Source: Candidatus Melainabacteria bacterium (lineage in GTDB: Bacteria > Cyanobacteriota > Vampirovibrionia > 2-02-FULL-35-15). Taken from it: a stretch of 64,000 bases of DNA. A program made the position numbers and the translations under genes. The notes below the pieces were generated by a model. It was given only the letters and a program-made list of their open reading frames with translations, was not told the origin of the DNA and ran no database searches. The stretch is taken from assembly GCA_023250195.1 (NCBI GenBank), contig JAHFBF010000002.1, forward strand, positions 1-64,000, in the 5' to 3' direction. Every line of letters begins with the position of its first letter. Positions within the stretch are counted from its first letter, which is position 1. This document shows, one piece after another, positions 15,875-22,734 of the stretch.

Positions 15875-17608
15875 TTATAATCCCATAAAATCAGGACCAG
15901 AGCCTTCCATGGTTGGTCTGACCCGCAGGTTAACTTCTGGGCAAACTATTTCACAGGTTCGGCACTGGATACAGTTTTCAAGTGACATTCCATGCATTCT
16001 TTTTCCGCTTATGATGTCTATTCTATGAACTTCTGCTGTACAGTCAGAAACACAAGGGGTATCTTTTCCAAGAGCATCATAAGTTTTTATGCATTTCAGA
16101 CAAACATCAGCATTAAATTCATCAATGTGCATATTTCCTTCATGGTATTTTGTTTTTGCGTAAAAGACTGCATCCGGCCTTGAGTAAATAGTTTCTTTTA
16201 TATAATTTTCTGTTTTGATTTTTTTGTCAGGGTTGAAATTTGGAATGATATTTTGATAATCAAATTTATATTTAACCGGCCCAACTTCATATCCATCCAT
16301 TAATATTTTTAATCGAATTCCATCTATAATTGCTTTTATTGGATTATTTTTTAGACCAATTTTAAGAAAACCGAGGTAAGGATTTGTGTGATCAATGTTA
16401 TCCATGAGTATTGGCAAATAGCTTTTTAATAAGCGGGGATTTTCCTGCCATGCAAATCTAAAGTAACGGCCTGCTTTAAGTTCTTTTACTACAAAAGATG
16501 TCATTAGTCTTTCTTTATATTTTGATAACGGAGTTTCAGAGAAATCATTTTTTATCAATGCTTCGTATAAGACTTCTGCAGCTTGATACCCTGATTCCAT
16601 TCCTTTATCAATTCCTGAAAGCCTTTCAATATCAAGTATGCCAAGCGCATCTCCAAGCAATAGCCCACCTTCTACTGCAAACTTTTTAGGAAGACTATAA
16701 TAGCCGCCTTCAGGTAAAACAGCAGCACCATACTTTAACATCTTTCCATCTTTAATCATTTCTTGAATCCATGGATGTTTTTTTAAATCCTGAAGACGCT
16801 GCTGTGGATTTATATTTGGATTTTCACTGTCAAGAGAAATTACCATTCCAATAGTTAATTTATGATCTCTCATCCCATAAATAAAGCCACCACCAAAAGA
16901 ACCATCTATAAGTGGAAATCCCATAGTGTGCCAGACTTTACCGGAAAAATCTTTCCTTTCATTTAGCTGCCAGACCTCTTTTACTCCTATAGACCAGATT
17001 TGAGGGTTATCCCTAAGCTTATATTTTTCAATGACATCTCTGGATAAAAACCCCTTATCACCAAAACAGGTAACTTTTCCATAGACTGTATTATCGGGAT
17101 CTTCTTCGTATGACTGTTCTACTACTTGAACTCCTATAATTTTATCCTCTTTAAAAATGACTTTATGTGCAGAAAATCCTGTAAAAAAATCAATCTGAAT
17201 ATTTGGATTCTTCGAAATCTTTTCTTTTAGTTTGTTATACATCCAATAAATAACATGGCTTAGGGTAAGAATTGCACAGCCTTCTTTTTTTAATCCATCA
17301 GGAAGCAGGAAGTTTGGTACATCCCATTTCTTTTCATTTCCTAGGATTGAAAAAAAACTTTCATTGCAAATTCCTTCCATTGGGAAGTCGGTGCTTTTAT
17401 AATCGGGAAAAAGTTTTTGAATTACACGGAGGTCTGAAACTGCACCGCTTACTATATGGCTTCCAAACTCTTTTCCTTTTTCAAGGATAGCCATCGTGAA
17501 TTTTGTATTGTTTTTACTGGCAAGATCAACGAGATGGTGTGCTAGAGCAAAACTTGAAGGTCCGCCGCCAACAAGGACGAAGTCATATTCAATTCTATTA
17601 TTAATCAA
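15875..17608 (-). CDS. fixC: Electron transfer flavoprotein:quinone oxidoreductase (FixC/ETF-QO)
   Basis: This 577-aa flavoprotein passes electrons from reduced ETF to membrane quinone. The N-terminal FAD site reads DFVLVGGGPSSFALAHHL; the third glycine of the usual GxGxxG is Ser19, a mild oddity. KFAVEGGLLLGDALGI is the C-terminal FAD-contact region. The ferredoxin-like end has Cys ligands in CLKCIKT, NCIQCRTCEIVCP. It starts with TTG at 17608 after a strong site (gggagaag); the 15-bp segment covering that site is a copy of the end of etfA. It is the last gene of an etfB-etfA-fixC operon and implies oxidation of acyl-CoA, amines or similar substrates feeding menaquinone. Confidence 0.9.
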   Translation of the reverse strand: MINNRIEYDFVLVGGGPSSFALAHHLVDLASKNNTKFTMAILEKGKEFGSHIVSGAVSDLRVIQKLFPDYKSTDFPMEGICNESFFSILGNEKKWDVPNFLLPDGLKKEGCAILTLSHVIYWMYNKLKEKISKNPNIQIDFFTGFSAHKVIFKEDKIIGVQVVEQSYEEDPDNTVYGKVTCFGDKGFLSRDVIEKYKLRDNPQIWSIGVKEVWQLNERKDFSGKVWHTMGFPLIDGSFGGGFIYGMRDHKLTIGMVISLDSENPNINPQQRLQDLKKHPWIQEMIKDGKMLKYGAAVLPEGGYYSLPKKFAVEGGLLLGDALGILDIERLSGIDKGMESGYQAAEVLYEALIKNDFSETPLSKYKERLMTSFVVKELKAGRYFRFAWQENPRLLKSYLPILMDNIDHTNPYLGFLKIGLKNNPIKAIIDGIRLKILMDGYEVGPVKYKFDYQNIIPNFNPDKKIKTENYIKETIYSRPDAVFYAKTKYHEGNMHIDEFNADVCLKCIKTYDALGKDTPCVSDCTAEVHRIDIISGKRMHGMSLENCIQCRTCEIVCPEVNLRVRPTMEGSGPDFMGL

Positions 17609-17648
17609 TTAACTTCTCCCATTAGGACAAAACCTTTCTTTGTGACTC

Positions 17649-18782
17649 TTAAGCAATTAACTTCTCCCCCTCTTTCTTAATTATGTGTAAATTATTTGAT
17701 TTAAATTGTTTGATTAATTCAGGGATGATTTGATACAGATCACCTACAAGACCAAAATGTGCAAACTTAAATATTGGAGCATCAGGATCTTTGTTTATAG
17801 CGATTATTAATCCAGACTTATTCATTCCTACTCTGTGCTGAATAGCTCCTGAAATGCCGCATGCAATATAAACCTTTGGTCTTACAGTTTTTCCTGTTTG
17901 TCCTACCTGATGCTGGTATGGAATCCACCCTATATCGACGACTTTTCTAGATGCTCCTACCATTGAGTTTTCAAAACAATTTGCCAGTTCTTTGATTAGT
18001 TCAAAGCCATCTGCTTTGCCAAGTCCGAAACCACCGGAAACTATTACATCAGCTTCAGTAAGGTTTACTGATTTGTTTATTGCATGTATTACTTCAATAA
18101 GTTCTGATCTATAATCCTCAGGTTTTAAATTTACTGAAAGTTCTCTTATTTCTCCTTTGTGGTTATTATCGATTTGTAGTGGAAGCATAATCCCTGGGCG
18201 GACGGTAGCCATTTGAGGGTTTTTCCAGGGTCCTAAAATTCTGGCTTTTAAACTTTCTCCAAAACTTGGTCGTATGGCATATAAACATCCCGGGTATAGT
18301 CCTATTTTTTCAGGATCTGTTTTATTTGTGTGTTCATAGGGACCTATATCAAGTTCTGTACAGTCTGCTGTTAAGCCTGTTTCAAAGTGAGCGGCAATTC
18401 TTGGAGCTAAATCTCTGCCTGTGGTAGTAGAGCCAAGTAAAACTATATGAGGTGGTAATTCAAAGCTTGATAAGAGATCTATTAAAACTCTTCTGTACGT
18501 AAGTGTCTGATAATTTTCAAGTACAGGATCATCAGCTATATAAACGATATCGGCTCCATAAGAAATTAATTTTTTTGGAAGGTCACCTAATTTATTTCCG
18601 AATAATGTACAGGACAAAACCCCGTTAAGCTTATTTGCCAGATCTCTGCCGGCTCCTAAAAGTTCAATTGTTACAGGTTTAATTTCACCATTTTCCTGTT
18701 CCCCAACGACAATAACTTCTTTATTACTTGGAGTTATAATTTCAGGCAATTGCTTTACTTCATTTTTTATTTCAGCATTCAT
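17649..18782 (-). CDS. etfA: Electron transfer flavoprotein alpha subunit
   Basis: This 377-aa FAD-binding subunit of the ETF heterodimer accepts electrons from dehydrogenases. The C-terminal FAD domain shows VSGGFGLGKADGFELIKELA, GASRKVVDIGWIPYQHQVGQ, TGKTVRPKVYIACGISGAIQH and NKDPDAPIFKFAHFGLVGD, all hallmarks. The N-terminal half is the alpha/beta domain with LLGSTTTGRDLAPRIAA. Its ATG overlaps the etfB stop by 4 bp (ATGA), so translation is coupled. The first ~20 residues extend beyond the usual start of the family. Confidence 0.93.
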   Translation of the reverse strand: MNAEIKNEVKQLPEIITPSNKEVIVVGEQENGEIKPVTIELLGAGRDLANKLNGVLSCTLFGNKLGDLPKKLISYGADIVYIADDPVLENYQTLTYRRVLIDLLSSFELPPHIVLLGSTTTGRDLAPRIAAHFETGLTADCTELDIGPYEHTNKTDPEKIGLYPGCLYAIRPSFGESLKARILGPWKNPQMATVRPGIMLPLQIDNNHKGEIRELSVNLKPEDYRSELIEVIHAINKSVNLTEADVIVSGGFGLGKADGFELIKELANCFENSMVGASRKVVDIGWIPYQHQVGQTGKTVRPKVYIACGISGAIQHRVGMNKSGLIIAINKDPDAPIFKFAHFGLVGDLYQIIPELIKQFKSNNLHIIKKEGEKLIA

Positions 18783-19618
18783 GATTTTATAAACTCCGGA
18801 AGATTTGTATTTTTTACTAGATTTGAAACCATTTGTTCTGCTGGCAATCCCTGATAAACTATACAGCTTCCACCTATTTCGGATACTTTATCAGTTCTTG
18901 CGACAATAGTGGGAGAGCCTTTTAAACCACATTTTACAGGATCAGCTTTTATATCATCCAGTGTAATTATTTTAATATAATTTGTCTTTTCTTCTTCATT
19001 TCTCAAGAGATGCTGAACCATTCTTGCACCGCGCAGTGTTTTATATTCCAGTGGATGGTAAGAGTTTGCTACTGTAATTAATCCAGGTATTTGCATCTTG
19101 ACCCATTCATATCCACCTTCAACAACTCTCTTTGCAATAACTTTAGTTTCTTCAATTTTAAAATCTTCACAGTATGAGACCTGCGGCAGGTTTAGTCTCT
19201 CAGCAATTTGTGGTCCTACCTGTGCAGTGTCTCCGTCTGTAGTTTGCAGTCCGCAGAATATAAGATCAAAATCCCCCGCATATTTTATAACTTTATGGAG
19301 GGCATAAGCAGTAGCAAGTGTATCTGATGCAGCAAGCCTTTTATCGCTAAGCAGATAACATTTATCAACACTGTGTTCTAATGCTTCTAAAAGAATCTCA
19401 ACTGCTGCAGGTGGTCCCATAGAAATTGCAGTTACTTTTCCGCCATAGGTTTTCTTTGTATGAAGGGCTGCCTGAAGTGCATAGCGATCAAAAGGATTTA
19501 ACATCCGTTTTGCTCTGGCACGATCAATGGTGCCGTCAGGATTTATTCCAGCTTTGGAACTCTGGTCTGGAACCTGTTTAATAAGCACAAAAATATTTTG
19601 TATGTCACCCATACCCAA
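18779..19618 (-). CDS. etfB: Electron transfer flavoprotein beta subunit
   Basis: This 279-aa AMP-binding subunit of ETF has family features: FVLIKQVPD at the start, DGTIDRARAKRMLNPFDRYA, GGKVTAISMGPP, LLSDKRLAASDTLATAYAL, and FCGLQTTDGDTAQVGPQIAE, the nucleotide-binding signature. It is the first gene of the etfB-etfA-fixC operon and diverges from the tryptophanase gene across a 214-bp gap, so the two promoters may be co-regulated. The start could be Met1 or Met3. Confidence 0.93.
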   Translation of the reverse strand: MGMGDIQNIFVLIKQVPDQSSKAGINPDGTIDRARAKRMLNPFDRYALQAALHTKKTYGGKVTAISMGPPAAVEILLEALEHSVDKCYLLSDKRLAASDTLATAYALHKVIKYAGDFDLIFCGLQTTDGDTAQVGPQIAERLNLPQVSYCEDFKIEETKVIAKRVVEGGYEWVKMQIPGLITVANSYHPLEYKTLRGARMVQHLLRNEEEKTNYIKIITLDDIKADPVKCGLKGSPTIVARTDKVSEIGGSCIVYQGLPAEQMVSNLVKNTNLPEFIKS

Positions 19619-19832
19619 TGATTATTTCCCCATTTTCAGGCAATAGCTAACAGAATTCGGTTTAAAACAACTTTAAGAGCATATTATGTTTAATTTTGTC
19701 TTTGCAATCTTACCAAATTTAAACAGTCAGCAGTTTTTTTTAAAAGTATTTTTCCTTACAATAAGTACGACTTTGTACAGTTTAAAATTTAGCACATAGA
19801 ATTAAGAATGAGATAAATAGTAAAATAATTAC

Positions 19833-21212
19833 ATGGATTGGAAATACAGAACAATAATTGAACCTTTTAAAATCAAATCTGTTGAGCCATTAGGTTTTAC
19901 AACTCAGGAAGAAAGGAAAGAGGTATTACGAAAAGCAGATTACAATCTGTTTAAAATACCTGCTGATAAAGTTTTAATTGATCTCTTAACTGATTCAGGT
20001 ACTGGTGCTATGTCGGCAGAACAATGGGCTTGTATAATGCGCGGAGATGAATCATATGCAGGTGCTAGAAGTTTTTATGTATTTGAAAAGACTATTAAAG
20101 ATTTAACTGGTTACAAAGAAGTCATCCCTACGCATCAGGGGCGTGCAGCTGAGAGAATCCTTTTTAGCATTGTTGGCGGAAAAGATAAAATATTTCTTTC
20201 AAATTCCCATTTTGATACTACAAGGGCAAATGTTGAAGCTACCGGTGCAACTGCAATTGATTTGCCAATAAAAGAAGCTCTTGACTTTGAAAAAAAATTA
20301 GATTTTAAAGGAAATATGGATTTAAGTGCCTTGGAGGATTATTTAAAAGGCAGTAATTCGAAAAATATTGTAATGGTAATTCTTACGGTGACAAATAATT
20401 CTTTAGGTGGACAACCTGTTTCAATGAAAAATATTCGTGAAGTAAGCAAGCTTTGTAAAAAGTACAACACAGCTTTGTTTATTGATGCTGCAAGATTTGC
20501 TGAGAATTCATATTTTATAAAACTAAAAGAGGAAGGATATTCAAATAAAACCCCAAGGGAAATTGCAAAAGAAATGTTTTCATATGCTGATGGTTGTCTT
20601 ATGAGTGCAAAAAAAGATGCCATTGTTAATATTGGTGGTTTTTTTGCTATGAAAAACTCTGAGTGGGCAAAACAGGCTAGAGAAATTGAAATCTTAGGGG
20701 AAGGTTTTCCGACTTATGGAGGACTGGCAGGAAGGGATCTTGAAGCAATTGCTCAGGGACTGATTGAAGTATTGGATGAAGAATATTTGAATTACAGGAT
20801 TATGTCTGTTTCTTATCTTGGAGATGGACTAAGAAAACATGGTGTTCCAATTGTAGAGCCGCCTGGTGGACATGCAGTCTATGTAAATGCAAAGAAATTT
20901 CTTTCTCACATTCCACCTGAAGCATTTCCAGCTCAGGCATTAGCATGTGAATTGTATCTGGAAGCGGGGATTAGATCGTGTGAAATCGGAAGTCTTATGT
21001 TTGGTAAAAACAATAATGGAAAATTTATACCGGCTCCTATGGAGCTTGTCAGGCTTGCTGTTCCAAGGAGAGTTTATACTCAAAGTCATATTGATTTTGT
21101 AGTTGAAGTGTTTGAACATCTTGCAAAGAAAAAAGACAGGATTCAGGGATTAAGAATTGTAGAAGCCTCACCAACATTAGGTCACTTTACTGCAAAGCTT
21201 ATACCTGTGTAA
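19833..21212 (+). CDS. tnaA: Tryptophanase (beta-eliminating lyase)
   Basis: This 459-aa PLP enzyme of the tryptophanase/tyrosine phenol-lyase family splits tryptophan to indole, pyruvate and ammonia. Seen: LLTDSGTGAMSAEQWACIMR, THQGRAAERI, TNNSLGGQPVSM, DAARFAENSYFIK, the PLP lysine in MSAKKDA (about residue 261) and the C-terminal HFTAKLIPV. The residue that is Arg381 in tyrosine phenol-lyase aligns with Ile in CEIGS here, as in tryptophanase, which favours tryptophanase. Other stretches (SYADGC, VNIGGF, GVPIVEP) look more like the lyase, so specificity is not certain. It diverges from etfB. Ten codons resembling its 3' end recur at 22688. Confidence 0.82.
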   Translation: MDWKYRTIIEPFKIKSVEPLGFTTQEERKEVLRKADYNLFKIPADKVLIDLLTDSGTGAMSAEQWACIMRGDESYAGARSFYVFEKTIKDLTGYKEVIPTHQGRAAERILFSIVGGKDKIFLSNSHFDTTRANVEATGATAIDLPIKEALDFEKKLDFKGNMDLSALEDYLKGSNSKNIVMVILTVTNNSLGGQPVSMKNIREVSKLCKKYNTALFIDAARFAENSYFIKLKEEGYSNKTPREIAKEMFSYADGCLMSAKKDAIVNIGGFFAMKNSEWAKQAREIEILGEGFPTYGGLAGRDLEAIAQGLIEVLDEEYLNYRIMSVSYLGDGLRKHGVPIVEPPGGHAVYVNAKKFLSHIPPEAFPAQALACELYLEAGIRSCEIGSLMFGKNNNGKFIPAPMELVRLAVPRRVYTQSHIDFVVEVFEHLAKKKDRIQGLRIVEASPTLGHFTAKLIPV

Positions 21213-21746
21213 GAAACAAATTACATATAAATTACCAGCAATGAAAGATTAAGAGGAACTTTTTTTGCGAAGAATTTATTTGAACGGAGCGTAATACCCC
21301 GTGGCTTGCTACGGGGATATAAGCGAGTGAAAATAAACCGACTTCCAAATCCGAGACTGGTGACAAAGTCATTAACTTCGCGTAATACCCTGTGGACTTG
21401 CCTAAGAGATAGCGAAGTTAAAAGGAAGTCGGTTTATTGTTGCAAAATTTTAAGCAAAATAATTTTAGTATTTTCAGATCATGGAGTATACAGATGTCAT
21501 ACAGTAGCTTTCTTTCTTAACCTTATTCAGGCAAATTATTATTGATCATTTCATTTGAGTTGTTCTTTTCGTTTATTTTTTTAATTTTATTTTTAAGTGT
21601 AAGTTTTAAATTATTTCTCTTACGTTTTACTAAATTAAATACATAGACAAAATTTTGTGTCCGGATAATAATTAGAGTTAATTGATTAATCGGACTTATT
21701 TATAACCCTTATACCAACTGGCTTTTAGGGGAGAAGGAGTTTTATT
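21213..21746. other. Intergenic stretch with palindromes, no convincing gene
   Basis: The gap contains the paired palindromes at 21275-21438. A 79-codon frame at 21306-21545 runs through them and has no ribosome site or recognisable product, so I do not call it. From 21660 to 21697 an imperfect inverted repeat (gtccggataataatta ... taattgattaatcggac) lies upstream of the protease gene and could be an operator. Confidence 0.5.
21275..21438. repeat. Two adjoining palindromic elements (family E)
   Basis: The outer arms aataaaccgacttcc (21332-21346) and ggaagtcggtttatt (21424-21438) are a perfect 15-bp inverted repeat, with ttaacttcgcg / cgaagttaa nested inside. A second palindrome lies just upstream (tttatttgaacggagcg at 21275, aagcgagtgaaaataaa to 21337; inner ccccgt/acgggg). 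Both contain gcgtaatacc. A related hairpin is at 29360-29447. Confidence 0.7.
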
Positions 21747-22670
21747 ATGGATGCAGTTAAACCTGTTAATGTGGTAGGTGGGCAAGTTCCTAAAGGGGGC
21801 GGGGTATTAGGGCGCTGGGCTAGAGCTGGGGTTCTTGCTTTGACTGGTACTGGTGTTATAGGTGGAGGGGTGTATACAGGGGTAAATCAGTATGAGCAGG
21901 CTGGGCAAATAAGTGAACTTAGAAATGAAATCTCAGGTAATCATCTTTCAATACAAACTATGTTGGCTCAGATTAATGGTTTAAATAAAGAGTTAAATAC
22001 AAGAATAACTCTGGATCAGGTTATGGGTGTTGTGAAAAAGATTACTCCATCAACTGTAAAAGTTGAAGGTGCCAAAGGACATGGTTCAGGAGTAATTCTT
22101 ATTACACCACATGGCAGGTATATTCTTACTAATGCTCATGTAACTAGAGGAAATGATTTTCAGGACAATGAAGCAGGAGACAGTGTATATCGCATAAAAC
22201 TATACAATGGTACAGATTATTCTTCGCCAATTCAGTTTAATGCTGCTCCTGTTATTTTAGGTAATGGTCAAAGAGCTTTTTCTCCTCCTGAAGAACATGA
22301 TCTTGCGCTGTTGCAGATACCACCTGGTGTACAACTGCCGCCTGGTGCAGGAGTAGTGCTAAGAGATTTGACAGTAAATCCAGTAAGAGTTGGTGAGCCT
22401 GTTATTGTTGTTGGAAACCCTTTTAGTGAAAGAGATTCGGTATCATTTGGAATGATTAGTCATACAGACAGACAATCGCCTTTAAATAAAAACCATCATT
22501 TCCAGACTGATGCGCCGATAAATCCGGGGAATTCAGGTGGTGGACTTTTTGATATGCAGGGAAACTTGATAGGGATAAATACCTGGACTTATAGAGGAGC
22601 TGATGGATTAGGGGGCTCAATAAGAGTTGATGAGATAGCTGCGATGTTAAATGCCTGGGGAGTAAAGTAA
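21747..22670 (+). CDS. Trypsin-like serine protease (HtrA/S1C type without PDZ)
   Basis: This 307-aa protein is preceded by a strong ribosome site (ggagaaggag). An N-terminal Gly-rich hydrophobic helix (about 27-46, VLALTGTGVIGGGVY) suggests membrane anchoring or export; a short coiled-coil-like segment (about 50-90) follows. The catalytic triad is visible: His131 in ILTNAHV, Asp185 in EEHDLALL, Ser263 in NPGNSGGGLF, with GHGSGVIL before it. No PDZ domain follows, so the protein is shorter than DegP. It probably degrades or processes proteins outside the cytoplasm. It lies between tnaA and a fragment resembling the tnaA 3' end, suggesting an inserted gene. Confidence 0.85.
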   Translation: MDAVKPVNVVGGQVPKGGGVLGRWARAGVLALTGTGVIGGGVYTGVNQYEQAGQISELRNEISGNHLSIQTMLAQINGLNKELNTRITLDQVMGVVKKITPSTVKVEGAKGHGSGVILITPHGRYILTNAHVTRGNDFQDNEAGDSVYRIKLYNGTDYSSPIQFNAAPVILGNGQRAFSPPEEHDLALLQIPPGVQLPPGAGVVLRDLTVNPVRVGEPVIVVGNPFSERDSVSFGMISHTDRQSPLNKNHHFQTDAPINPGNSGGGLFDMQGNLIGINTWTYRGADGLGGSIRVDEIAAMLNAWGVK

Positions 22671-22687
22671 GAGGAAGCATTAAAAAT

Positions 22688-22720
22688 CGCTACTTTACTG
22701 CAAGGCTTTTGCCAGTGTAG
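22688..22720 (+). pseudogene. Remnant of a tryptophanase-like 3' end
   Basis: The frame reads RYFTARLLPV then stop, against HFTAKLIPV then stop in tnaA. At the DNA level 24 of 29 bases match the tnaA end. No upstream continuation is open. It is likely the stub of a second, diverged tryptophanase or tyrosine phenol-lyase allele. Confidence 0.5.
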
Positions 22721-22734
22721 TTATAAGAAGATGT

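Noticed and set aside
19833-21212. Tyrosine phenol-lyase instead of tryptophanase
   Set aside because: The position of the lyase-specific Arg holds Ile (CEIGS), as in tryptophanase; kept as a lower-probability alternative.
21306-21545. 79-codon plus-strand ORF
   Set aside because: It runs through the paired palindromes, has no ribosome site and looks like no protein.
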